From Streptomyces sp. ISL-66 (GTDB taxonomy: Bacteria; Actinomycetota; Actinomycetes; Streptomycetales; Streptomycetaceae), in NCBI RefSeq assembly GCF_018614135.1, contig NZ_JAGGOW010000031.1, positions 1 through 64,000 on the forward strand: 64,000 nucleotides of DNA, in the 5' to 3' direction. The notes beneath the pieces are model-generated. The model was not told the origin of the DNA. It worked only from the letters and a program-made list of their open reading frames with translations, and did no database searches. Positions 9,729 to 17,124 of this stretch are shown in pieces (position 1 is the first letter of the stretch; the number at the start of each line of letters is the position of its first letter). The position numbers and the translations under genes were made by a program.

Positions 9729-10886
9729 ATGGCCGTGCCAGGAGATCCACCCAACGGCACCCCCGAAGGCATCGGCGGGGGCGACGAGGAGTTCCGGTCG
9801 GACGAGTACCGGTCGGTGGTGTTCGACGAGGACTTCGTCCGGGCTGCCCGCCTCCAGGAGTTCTCCGCACAGGAACGCATGGGCGAGCACGCCCGCGCGG
9901 TACGCAGCCGGTCCTTCTGGTCCGGCGGCGGCCACCCCGGGCCCCGGCGCGGCTCCTCCGCGGCCCGGCAGGGCCGGCTCATCGTGCTGTGCATCACCCT
10001 GGCGCTCGCCGCAGCCGTCTACATGGGGCTGCGCAACCCGTACGTGGCCCCCGTCGTGGGCCGGGCCGAGGCACTCAGCAGCACCGTGGTCCCGCTCGCG
10101 CCCTCCGAGCCGGTCCCCGGCGGCCGCCCGGCCGATCTGTACGCGAGCAGCCCGGCCGCGCAGTACCGCATCGGGGCGGCCGGCATCGCCCTGCCCGCCG
10201 TGCGCCACACTCCGCACTTCACCGACCATCAGGTCCTCACGGCGCTGAGCATCGCCAAGGACTACCTGGTGCAGTCCTCCCTGGACCCGGACGTGCTGGC
10301 CGCCGCCGCCACCCGCCCGGTGCGCGTCCTGCTCGACCCCGACCAGCTGACGCAGTTCGACCAGAGCATGGCCTCGCCCGCCGGTGACGGGCGCCACGCC
10401 GTCACCGGCTGGCTCGTCCGCTTCGACCCCGCCACCGCCGTGCTCGCCGACAGCCGGGTCCGGGTGAGCGGCGCCCTCGCCTTCGCCGAGACCAGCCCGA
10501 ACGTGCTGGAAGTGATCACCGATCACACCTTCGTCTACGCCGTGCACCCGGCCACGGGGCAGCCCGCCGCGGTGGACGGAGCCTCGCTCTTCACCGTCCG
10601 CCGCGAGCTGCGGCTGCGCTTCGACCGCGACGACCTCACGGCCCGGCGGGCGGAGCTCGCCTCGGCCTACGTGACGGCGGGCCCCCAGGCGTGCTCCGCC
10701 GATCCGGCGCAGGGCTTCCGCCCGATGCTGGCCGGCGCCGGGCCGACGACGGTCGGACCGGCCGCGAGCGACCCGTACGCCAGTGGCCGACCGCGGCGCA
10801 CGGCGGGGCTGTGCGGCGTCCTGGCGCCGACGGCCACCCCGGAGCAGGACGTGGGCTCAGCTCCCGAGGCCGGACCCGCTGCATAG
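9729..10886 (+). CDS. Membrane protein with VVFDEDFVR motif (long paralogue)
   Basis: A 385-residue protein. The cytoplasmic N-terminus holds YRSVVFDEDFVRAARLQEFSAQERM (about 25-49), matching the preceding gene. One transmembrane helix follows (RLIVLCITLALAAAVYMGL, about 83-101), then about 280 extracytoplasmic residues. That domain has the pattern of a secreted alpha/beta fold, including LRVFAETSPNVLEVITDHTFVYAVHP-like segments and a late Cys pair (TAGPQACSADP, RTAGLCGVL). As I recall, homologues at this locus in S. coelicolor have been linked to the spore-wall machinery; I did not check this. ATG 9729 is preceded by GGGGAGAAGCG. Confidence 0.85.
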   Translation: MAVPGDPPNGTPEGIGGGDEEFRSDEYRSVVFDEDFVRAARLQEFSAQERMGEHARAVRSRSFWSGGGHPGPRRGSSAARQGRLIVLCITLALAAAVYMGLRNPYVAPVVGRAEALSSTVVPLAPSEPVPGGRPADLYASSPAAQYRIGAAGIALPAVRHTPHFTDHQVLTALSIAKDYLVQSSLDPDVLAAAATRPVRVLLDPDQLTQFDQSMASPAGDGRHAVTGWLVRFDPATAVLADSRVRVSGALAFAETSPNVLEVITDHTFVYAVHPATGQPAAVDGASLFTVRRELRLRFDRDDLTARRAELASAYVTAGPQACSADPAQGFRPMLAGAGPTTVGPAASDPYASGRPRRTAGLCGVLAPTATPEQDVGSAPEAGPAA

Positions 10887-10951
10887 GCCGGCCTGGCCCT
10901 CTGTGGACGTGACCGGCCCGCTCTTCGTGGACCCGGCCCCCGCTTCCTGGA

Positions 10952-12049
10952 TCAGTCCTGCTCGGCGCCGCCCGTGGGCCTGTCCGTGCCCCTGTCCCCG
11001 GGGTTGCCGCCCGGGGCCGTGCCCGGACCGCTGCCCGTGAACCGGTCGCGGAGCTTGCCGCCCAGGTCCGCCGTGCCGCCGGCGATGTCACCGACCAGCT
11101 TCATCAGCGGGTCCTTGCTGGTCCGCACCGAGTCGGCGTAGTGCGCGGCGGACTGGCGGAAGGAGTCGCTCACCGAGGTGTCCTTGTCCTCGTCGCGACG
11201 CGGGTAGTGGCCGTCCATGATCCGCTGGTAGTCCCGGTTCTGCGACCACTTGTTCAGCTCGGCCGCCCGCACCGTCGTGAAGGGGTGCGTCCGCGGCAGC
11301 ATGTTGAGGATCTTCAGTACGGAGTCGCGCAGGTCGCCGCTCTTCTCGTACTCCTCGGCCTGGGCGAGGAACGCGTCGACATTCATCTCGTGGAGGTGGT
11401 TGCCGCCCGCGAGCTTCATCAGGCCCCGCATCGAGGCCTGCACGTCCTGCCCCACCAGCAGCCCCGCGCGGTCCGCCGACAGCTCCGACTTGCGGAACCA
11501 CTCGCGCAGCGCCGTCACGATCCCCATGATCGCCACATTGCCCAGCGGGATCCACGCGACCTTGAGCGCCAGGGTCGTCAGGAACAGCAGGATCGTCCGG
11601 TACACGGCGTGCCCCGACAGCGCGTGGCCCGCCTCGTGGCCCACCACCGCCCGCATCTCCTCCTCGTCGAGCAGCTCGACCAGGCCCGTCGTCACCACGA
11701 TGATCGGCTCGTCCAGCCCGATGCACATGGCATTGGGCTTCGGATCCTGCTGCACGTACATCTGCGGGACCTTCTCCAGGTCCAGGATGTAGCAGGCGTC
11801 GAGGAGCATCGCGTGCAGGTGCGGGAACTGGGTCTCGCCCACCCGGACGGAGTCCGACAGGAACAGCAGTCGCAGACTGCGCTCCGGCAGCAGCCCGCTC
11901 AGCGCCTTGAACACCGTGTCGAAGCCGCTCAGCTTCCGCAGCGCCACCAGCGCCGAGCGGTCCGCCGGATGCTCGTACGCGCGCGAGGAAATACCGGGGA
12001 ACCTCCTGCGGTCCCGTGCCGGTGCCTTCTCGAAGCCCGTCTCCGTCAT
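10952..12049 (-). CDS. M48 family metalloprotease
   Basis: Zinc metallopeptidase of 365 residues. HEAGH at about residue 136 is the zinc site, and ELSADRAG near 186 supplies the third ligand. Hydrophobic stretches around the motif (YRTILLFLTTLALKVAWIPLGNVAIMGIV) suggest membrane association with a cytoplasmic active site, as in HtpX. The C-terminus is a Gly/Thr/Pro-rich tail. The start is ATG 12049, preceded by GGGGAGGGCGCT. The frame continues open upstream over the antisense of nadD and the LCP gene, but that part is a GC shadow. It is convergent with the long VVFDEDFVR membrane protein. Confidence 0.9.
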   Translation of the reverse strand: MTETGFEKAPARDRRRFPGISSRAYEHPADRSALVALRKLSGFDTVFKALSGLLPERSLRLLFLSDSVRVGETQFPHLHAMLLDACYILDLEKVPQMYVQQDPKPNAMCIGLDEPIIVVTTGLVELLDEEEMRAVVGHEAGHALSGHAVYRTILLFLTTLALKVAWIPLGNVAIMGIVTALREWFRKSELSADRAGLLVGQDVQASMRGLMKLAGGNHLHEMNVDAFLAQAEEYEKSGDLRDSVLKILNMLPRTHPFTTVRAAELNKWSQNRDYQRIMDGHYPRRDEDKDTSVSDSFRQSAAHYADSVRTSKDPLMKLVGDIAGGTADLGGKLRDRFTGSGPGTAPGGNPGDRGTDRPTGGAEQD

Positions 12050-12190
12050 AGCGCCCTCCCCGTCGATCCGTCCGTCTTGCCGTCCGTCTATCCTCTCCAA
12101 CGCCTGAGTCGGCGTGAGCGTGCCCCAGGCCCCCGCATACGATGTGAGCGAAATCTCCGCCCGCTCCCCGACTCGATAGGTACCTGCCTG

Positions 12191-12358
12191 ATGAGCCTCG
12201 CCTCCACCGCCCAGACCCTGGTCGTCCTCGCCTCGGAGGGCGCCGAGCAGCACGGCGGCAACCACGACAGCCTGAGCCCGTACCTGACCGGCGGTGCGGC
12301 CTTCGGCATCCTCCTGCTGCTGCTCTGGGTCACCACGCGCCTGAACCGCGACCGCTGA
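12191..12358 (+). CDS. Small single-pass membrane protein upstream of nadD
   Basis: A 55-residue protein, MSLASTAQTLVVLASEGAEQ at the start, with one C-terminal transmembrane helix (AAFGILLLLLWVTTRL) ending in NRDR. It sits directly upstream of nadD on the same strand with 69 bases between. Small proteins of this kind at this position look conserved in Streptomyces, and the codon use is that of a real gene. The function is unknown. Confidence 0.7.
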   Translation: MSLASTAQTLVVLASEGAEQHGGNHDSLSPYLTGGAAFGILLLLLWVTTRLNRDR

Positions 12359-12427
12359 AGCCCGGCGTCGCTCACCCGCTCGAAGGCGGGTGCCTGCCGC
12401 TCCACCGGGCCAGTAGGCTCTTCGCTC

Positions 12428-13045
12428 ATGGGAGAGCAGGAAATGCCTACCGGCCCGGTCAAGCGCCGGCTCGGCGTGATGGGCGGGACATTCGACCCGA
12501 TCCACCACGGACACCTGGTGGCCGCCAGTGAGGTGGCCGCGCTGTTCCACCTCGACGAGGTGATGTTCGTACCGACCGGTGAGCCGTGGCAGAAGTCGCA
12601 GCGGGCCGTGTCGGCCGCCGAGGACCGGTACCTGATGACGGTCATCGCGACCGCGTCGAATCCGCAGTTCTCGGTGAGCCGCATCGACATCGACCGCGGC
12701 GGACCGACCTACACGATCGACACCCTGCGGGACCTGAGCGCCCTCAACGCCGATGCCGACCTGTTCTTCATCACCGGCGCCGACGCCCTCGCGCAGATCC
12801 TGACCTGGCGGAACGCCGACGAGCTCTTCGCCCTCGCCCATTTCATCGGCGTCACCCGGCCGGGCCACGTCCTCACCGACGACGGACTGCCCGAGGGGGG
12901 CGTCTCCCTCGTCGAGGTGCCCGCGCTGGCGATTTCGTCCACGGACTGCCGCGCACGCGTCGCCCAGGGGGATCCTGTCTGGTACTTGGTGCCCGACGGC
13001 GTGGTCCGCTACATCGACAAGCGTGAGCTGTACCGGGGAGCCTGA
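12428..13045 (+). CDS. nadD: Nicotinate-nucleotide adenylyltransferase
   Basis: Adenylates nicotinate mononucleotide with ATP to give deamido-NAD in NAD synthesis. [22 protein letters not shown] contains the nucleotidyltransferase HxGH signature, and [20 protein letters not shown] near residue 165 is the second, ISSTxIR-type motif. [23 protein letters not shown] is also diagnostic. Length 205 residues. ATG 12428 is used here; ATG 12443 (GGAG nine bases upstream) is equally placed. It is followed after 24 bases by the LCP gene and then rsfS, the usual arrangement in this genus. Confidence 0.96.
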   Translation: MGEQEMPTGPVKRRLGVMGGTFDPIHHGHLVAASEVAALFHLDEVMFVPTGEPWQKSQRAVSAAEDRYLMTVIATASNPQFSVSRIDIDRGGPTYTIDTLRDLSALNADADLFFITGADALAQILTWRNADELFALAHFIGVTRPGHVLTDDGLPEGGVSLVEVPALAISSTDCRARVAQGDPVWYLVPDGVVRYIDKRELYRGA

Positions 13046-13069
13046 GCTTCCGGAGAGAGGGGCCCCGCG

Positions 13070-14836
13070 GTGAACGACCGACAGGATCCGTACGACCGGT
13101 ACGATCCGCAGACAGCCCAGGAGCAGCAGCTCGTCGGCTACGACGCCTACGGGCGGCCGGTGTACGGCCAGGTGCCCGCGCAGCCCGCTCCTGCCCCTCA
13201 GGCCCCTTCCGCTCCGTACGGGCAGCAGCAGTACGAGCAGTCCTACGAGCAGCAGTACGACCGGCAGCAGTACGAGCAGTCGTACGAGCAGCAGTACGGC
13301 TACGACCACCAGGGCTACGCCGAGCAGCCCCCGCAGCAGCAGTACTACGCGCAGCAGCAGGAGTACCCGCAGGCCCAGGCGGCCCAGCCCCAGCCCCAGG
13401 CCTACGGTTACGACACCCAGGCCACCCAGCAGTGGATCCCGCAGCAGGCCGCCCCGCAGGCTCGGGCGCCGGAGCCGGTGCGCGCACCGGCGCCCGGCCC
13501 CGAGCGTGCGCCCGGCCCCGCGTCCGCGCAGGTCCCCGAGCCCCGCCGGGCCGAGGGAGGGGGCGCGCAGGGGCCCTCGTACCGCACCGAGCAGTTCGAC
13601 TTCATCGACCAGCCGGACGAGGACTCCGAGGACGTCATCGACTGGCTCGCCTTCACCGAGAGCCGGACCGAGCGCCGCGAGGAGGCCCGCCGCCGCGGCC
13701 GCAACCGCGTGGTGGCGCTGATCGTGGTCCTCGCCGTCTTCGTCGCCGGCGGCCTCGGCTACCTCTGGTACGCGGACGAGCTCCCCTTCGTGGAAGGCCC
13801 GGGCAAGGCCGCGAGCGGCGCGGCCGCCACCGGTCCGCAGAAGCGCGACATGATCGTCGTCCACCTGCACAACACCAAGAAGGGCGGCATTTCCACGGCA
13901 CTGCTCGTCGACAACGTCACGACCAAGCAGGGCGCCACCGTCCTGGTGCCGAGCACGCTCGGCGTCTCCAAGGACGACGGCACCGCCGCACCGCTGGCCA
14001 AGGCCCTGGAGGACGGCGGCCTCGGCGTACGGGAAGCCCTCGACACGGCGCTCGGCACCCACATCGGCGGCACCTGGCGGCTGGACACCCCCTTCCTGGA
14101 AAACTTCGTGGAGCTGGTCGGCGGCATCGAGGTCGACACCGACGTGGCGGTCCCCGCGGACGACGCGGCGAAGTCCCCGGCCGTGGGAGCGGGCCAGAAG
14201 CAGAGCCTCAGCGGTCCGATGGCCGTCGCGTACGCCACGTACCGGGCCCAGGGCGAGCCGGAGACCAAGCAGCTGGAACGCCTCGGCAAGGTCCTGTTCG
14301 CGCTGCTGCGCAAGGTGCCCGGCGACCCGAAGACGGCGGCGCAGACCGTCGAGACCACCGGCCAGATCCTCGATCCGGCCCTGGACGCGCAGGCCCTGGG
14401 CGCACTGCTGTCCAAGCTGGGCGATCACGCGAAGGTGGGCGCCTACCGCACCGACGTGCTCGCGGTGAAGCCCGACGGCGGCCTCACGGACGAGGCCAAC
14501 AAGAAGGTCGTCAAGGAGGTCCTCGGCGGCTCCGCCACGGCCGCCCAGCCCGGCGCGGCCCCGCGGGTGGGCATCAAGGACGCCACCGGCGACGACAAGA
14601 CGCAGACGGCGGCGAAGGCGGCCCTGCTCAACGGCGGCTACACCCTGGTGGACGGCGGCAAGGCCGACAAGCCCGTGCCCGCGTCGCAGATCACCTACCA
14701 GGACGACGCGCAGCGGGACAAGGCCGTCGAGGTCGCCAAGACGCTGGGGCTGCCCGAGACGGCCGTGAAAAAGGCCGAGAACGCGGTGAACGCCGACGTC
14801 GTGGTGACGCTGGGCAAGGATTACAAACCGTCCTGA
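13070..14836 (+). CDS. LytR-CpsA-Psr (LCP) family protein with LytR C-terminal domain
   Basis: Membrane enzyme expected to attach an anionic glycopolymer from a lipid carrier to peptidoglycan. 588 residues from GTG 13070 (GGAGAGAGGGG upstream). Residues 1 to about 150 are a low-complexity Gln/Tyr/Pro region with repeated QQYEQSYEQQYD-type units. A single membrane helix (RVVALIVVLAVFVAGGLGYLWY) lies at about 213-234. The extracytoplasmic LCP domain runs about 260-440 (MIVVHLHNTKKGGISTALL, VELVGGIEVDTDV, KQLERLGKVLFALL). A LytR_C domain fills about 500-588. The classic arginines of LCP enzymes are not all evident, so activity may differ. Followed by a hairpin terminator. Confidence 0.9.
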   Translation: MNDRQDPYDRYDPQTAQEQQLVGYDAYGRPVYGQVPAQPAPAPQAPSAPYGQQQYEQSYEQQYDRQQYEQSYEQQYGYDHQGYAEQPPQQQYYAQQQEYPQAQAAQPQPQAYGYDTQATQQWIPQQAAPQARAPEPVRAPAPGPERAPGPASAQVPEPRRAEGGGAQGPSYRTEQFDFIDQPDEDSEDVIDWLAFTESRTERREEARRRGRNRVVALIVVLAVFVAGGLGYLWYADELPFVEGPGKAASGAAATGPQKRDMIVVHLHNTKKGGISTALLVDNVTTKQGATVLVPSTLGVSKDDGTAAPLAKALEDGGLGVREALDTALGTHIGGTWRLDTPFLENFVELVGGIEVDTDVAVPADDAAKSPAVGAGQKQSLSGPMAVAYATYRAQGEPETKQLERLGKVLFALLRKVPGDPKTAAQTVETTGQILDPALDAQALGALLSKLGDHAKVGAYRTDVLAVKPDGGLTDEANKKVVKEVLGGSATAAQPGAAPRVGIKDATGDDKTQTAAKAALLNGGYTLVDGGKADKPVPASQITYQDDAQRDKAVEVAKTLGLPETAVKKAENAVNADVVVTLGKDYKPS

Positions 14837-14868
14837 GCCTTCTGCGGCGGCGACTGTGAGGTGTGGGT

Positions 14869-14898
14869 CCGCCCGCGCGGGACGTTCCGCGCGGGCGG
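14869..14898 (+). terminator. Hairpin terminator after the LCP gene
   Basis: A perfect 12-bp stem (CCGCCCGCGCGG and its complement) with loop GACGTT, 33 bases after the LCP stop and 59 bases before rsfS. Confidence 0.65.
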
Positions 14899-14956
14899 TG
14901 TCGGCGGTACATGAGACCCTTGTAAGGATCTGCCCGCCAACCCGAAAGCATGGCCA

Positions 14957-15403
14957 GTGACCGCCACGGACCGCTCCATCGAGCTCATCACCGCCGCCGC
15001 CCAGGCCGCGGCCGACCGGCTCGCGCACGACATCATCGCGTACGACGTCAGCGACGTGCTGTCGATCACCGACGCCTTCCTGCTCGCCTCGGCGCCCAAC
15101 GACCGTCAGGTCAAGTCGATCGTGGACGAGATCGAGGAGAAGCTCCAGAAGGAGCTCGGCGTCAAGCCGGTGCGCCGCGAGGGCGACCGCGACGCCCGCT
15201 GGATCCTGCTCGACTACATCGACATCGTCGTCCACGTGCAGCACAGCGAGGAGCGGGTCTTCTACGCGCTGGAGCGCCTGTGGAAGGACTGCCCCGAGAT
15301 CGACCTCCCCGAGGACGCCAAGCTCACCAAGGGCAAGGCCGAGGAGCACGCGGCCCTGCGCGCGACGCAGGGCGACGACGAACTGGACGGTGATCTGTTC
15401 TGA
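14957..15403 (+). CDS. rsfS: Ribosome silencing factor
   Basis: Binds uL14 on the large ribosomal subunit and blocks subunit joining when nutrients are short. The 148-residue product has the family core: DIIAYDVSDVLSITDAFLLASAPNDRQVKSIVDEIEE, then REGDRDARWILLDYIDIVVHVQHSEERVFYALERLWKDCPEID. GTG start at 14957. Its TGA at 15401-15403 overlaps the only plausible start (CTG 15400) of the next gene, implying translational coupling. Confidence 0.95.
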   Translation: MTATDRSIELITAAAQAAADRLAHDIIAYDVSDVLSITDAFLLASAPNDRQVKSIVDEIEEKLQKELGVKPVRREGDRDARWILLDYIDIVVHVQHSEERVFYALERLWKDCPEIDLPEDAKLTKGKAEEHAALRATQGDDELDGDLF

Positions 15404-16086
15404 GCACGACCAGCGAGAGCACGACCAGCACGGGCAGGGCCAGCACGGGCAAGGCGGGCAGGAAGATCGTCCTCTGGCGCCACGGCCAGACCGCGTGGAA
15501 CCTGGAGCGCCGCTTCCAGGGCTCCACGGACATCGAGCTGACCGAGACGGGTGTGGCGCAGGCGCGCCGCGCCGCCCGGCTGCTCGCCTCGCTGGGCCCC
15601 GACGCCATCGTCTCCTCGGACCTGCGGCGGGCCTCCGCCACGGCCGCCGAGCTGGCGTCCGTCACGGGCCTGACCGTGTCGCACGACGAGGCGCTGCGCG
15701 AGACGTACGCCGGCGAGTGGCAGGGCCTCACGCACGACGAGATCCTCGAGAAGTACGGCGACCAGTACGCGGCGTGGAAGCGCGGCGAGGCGGTCCGCCG
15801 CGGCGGCGGTGAGCTGGAGACCGAGGTCGCCGAGCGGGCCGCGCCGGTGGTGCTGGGGCACGTCGACCGGCTGCCCCCGGGCGGCACGCTCGTCGTCGTC
15901 AGTCACGGCGGCACCATCCGTACGACGATCGGCCGTCTGCTGGGCCTGGATTCGTACTACTGGGAGGGCCTCGGCGGGCTCTCCAACTGCTGCTGGTCCG
16001 TCCTCGGAGAGGGCGCGCGAGGCTGGCGGCTGATGGAGCACAACGCCGGCACACTGCCCGAACCGGTGCTGGGCGACGACGACTGA
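15400..16086 (+). CDS. Histidine phosphatase family protein, probable CTG start
   Basis: Phosphoglycerate-mutase-like phosphatase of 228 residues. The catalytic RHGQTAWN motif (arginine at about residue 27), RRFQGSTDIELTETG, DLRRASATAAELA, the acid ETYAGEWQG, and the second histidine VVVSHGGTIRTTIGRLLG are all present. The frame is closed by TGA at 15391, and between that stop and RKIVLWRHG there is no ATG, GTG or TTG. The only recognised bacterial start codon is CTG 15400, overlapping the rsfS stop as CTGA. ATG or GTG starts downstream (from 15553) would remove the catalytic motif. The first 20 residues are a Ser/Thr/Gly-rich tail. Substrate unknown. Confidence 0.88.
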   Translation: MSTTSESTTSTGRASTGKAGRKIVLWRHGQTAWNLERRFQGSTDIELTETGVAQARRAARLLASLGPDAIVSSDLRRASATAAELASVTGLTVSHDEALRETYAGEWQGLTHDEILEKYGDQYAAWKRGEAVRRGGGELETEVAERAAPVVLGHVDRLPPGGTLVVVSHGGTIRTTIGRLLGLDSYYWEGLGGLSNCCWSVLGEGARGWRLMEHNAGTLPEPVLGDDD

Positions 16087-16198
16087 GCCGACCTCAGGGC
16101 GGCTCCCACCCGGATTTCACTTTCCGGCTGGTCACAGGCTAGAGTTCTTCTTGTTCGCAGCGCGGAACACCGGAAACGGGGGGAGCGTCGCGAAGAGC

Positions 16199-16271
16199 GG
16201 GGCTATAGCTCAGTTGGTAGAGCGCCTGCATGGCATGCAGGAGGTCTGGAGTTCAATTCTCCATAGCTCCA
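16199..16271 (+). tRNA. tRNA-Ala(GGC), copy 1
   Basis: A complete 73-nt cloverleaf without encoded CCA. The acceptor stem is GGGGCTA/TAGCTCC, the D-arm GCTC...GAGC, the anticodon stem CCTGC/GCAGG with loop ATGGCAT (anticodon GGC), the T-arm TGGAG-TTCAATT-CTCCA, and the discriminator is A. It is identical over all 73 bases to the copy at 16787. A terminator hairpin follows after five bases. Confidence 0.97.
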
Positions 16272-16276
16272 CAATC

Positions 16277-16308
16277 AAGATCCCGTCCCCAGTAGGGGGC
16301 GGGATCTT
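16277..16308 (+). terminator. Terminator of tRNA-Ala copy 1
   Basis: A 14-bp stem with one G-T wobble (AAGATCCCGTCCCC paired with its complement), loop AGTA, followed by a T-rich run (TTTGCTTTTG). A clear intrinsic terminator. Confidence 0.85.
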
Positions 16309-16407
16309 TGCTTTTGTTCGCAGCTGACCAGGTGCGCGCCGGCATGGCAGAATCGGACCGCCGGAGGGGGACGACGACGGCCCGACGCGGGAGGGAGTCG
16401 CTGACGG

Positions 16408-16641
16408 ATGGGTGCACACCGGCGGCGGTGCGACTGGTGCAACAACGGCACGCCGATCGTGCGGGACATGGAGCCGATCAACCCCGACTACCAGTACTGG
16501 TGCGAGGAATGCGCACGGGCGCTGATCATAAAAGGCGACCCGATCGAGACGTACCGGGAGCTGGAGGGAGAGCCGATCTACGGGCGGCTGCTCGATGAGC
16601 ACTGCACGCTGAAGCGCTTCTACCAGTTCGCTCGCGCCTGA
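16408..16641 (+). CDS. Small four-cysteine (zinc-ribbon-like) hypothetical protein
   Basis: A 77-residue protein between the two tRNA-Ala genes. CDWCNNG and CEECARA form a CxxC...CxxC pair spaced as in a zinc ribbon, followed by a charged helix-forming region (GDPIETYRELEGEPIYGRLLDEHCTLKRFYQ). ATG 16408 has GGGAGG about 13 bases upstream. I do not recognise a named family. The function may involve nucleic acid or protein binding, but that rests only on the ribbon. Confidence 0.72.
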   Translation: MGAHRRRCDWCNNGTPIVRDMEPINPDYQYWCEECARALIIKGDPIETYRELEGEPIYGRLLDEHCTLKRFYQFARA

Positions 16642-16786
16642 CGCGGAAACATGCGCCGAACTACCCATAACGGACATGGCTCGGGACTCGTGGAAACCGA
16701 TTTTTGGACCAGGGCCATGACCGTGTAATGTTTGGGACGTCGCCGAGGGGAACCGGAAACGGAGAACGAAGCGGCAGGCAAGGCAA

Positions 16787-16859
16787 GGGGCTATAGCTCA
16801 GTTGGTAGAGCGCCTGCATGGCATGCAGGAGGTCTGGAGTTCAATTCTCCATAGCTCCA
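16787..16859 (+). tRNA. tRNA-Ala(GGC), copy 2
   Basis: Identical in all 73 bases to the tRNA at 16199-16271, with anticodon GGC. The two upstream flanks differ (GGCAAGGCAA here), so only the mature gene is duplicated. It is followed by its own terminator. Confidence 0.97.
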
Positions 16860-16865
16860 CAGTGA

Positions 16866-16900
16866 AGAAGCGGGCCACCCGGATCGGGTGGCCCGCTTCT
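16866..16900 (+). terminator. Terminator of tRNA-Ala copy 2
   Basis: A perfect 16-bp stem (AGAAGCGGGCCACCCG and its complement) with loop GAT, directly after the tRNA. Confidence 0.85.
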
Positions 16901-16970
16901 CGTTGTGCGCCGCCCGTCGCGGGCCGGAAGGGCAGAGCACCCCTAGGGGCCGCTGCGGTACCCTGACGCC

Positions 16971-17009
16971 ATGCGTGCCGTACGCCTCCTGCTTACCGAG
17001 CCGCGCTGA
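16971..17009 (+). CDS. leuS leader peptide with three consecutive Leu codons
   Basis: A 12-codon open frame, [12 protein letters not shown], ending in TGA. The three leucines use CTC, CTG and CTT in a row at 16986-16994. A TACCCT -10-like box at 16959-16964 places the start of transcription at or next to the ATG, so the leader may be leaderless. It lies 115 bases upstream of leuS and 41 bases before an intrinsic terminator, the layout of a ribosome-stalling attenuator. Confidence 0.7.
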   Translation: MRAVRLLLTEPR

Positions 17010-17074
17010 AGAGCACCGACCCCACGAGACGGTCGGCCTCGGCGCGGCGCCCCCTCCTGTGCGAGGGGTTTTTT
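16971..17074 (+). promoter_or_regulatory. Candidate leucine attenuator of leuS
   Basis: The order is leader peptide (16971-17009), hairpin CCGACC/GGTCGG (17016-17021 and 17031-17036), then a terminator with stem CCCCTC/GAGGGG (17051-17068) followed by six Ts (17069-17074). Stalling at the Leu codons when charged tRNA-Leu is scarce would be expected to change the folding and allow read-through into leuS. No T-box sequence is present. I could not define a convincing antiterminator by eye, so the switching mechanism is inferred. Confidence 0.65.
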
Positions 17075-17124
17075 CGTTTGGGCAGGCAGAGACGGCAGAG
17101 ACGATCGATGGAGCTTCAGAAATC

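Noticed and set aside
12050-15349. Minus-strand open frame of over 1,000 codons continuing upstream of the M48 protease start
   Set aside because: It is antisense to nadD, the LCP gene and rsfS. It has low-complexity composition and exists because GC-rich codons rarely form stops on the opposite strand.
16900-17124. T-box riboswitch upstream of leuS
   Set aside because: No T-box sequence or specifier-loop architecture; the three-Leu leader and terminator fit ribosome-mediated attenuation better.
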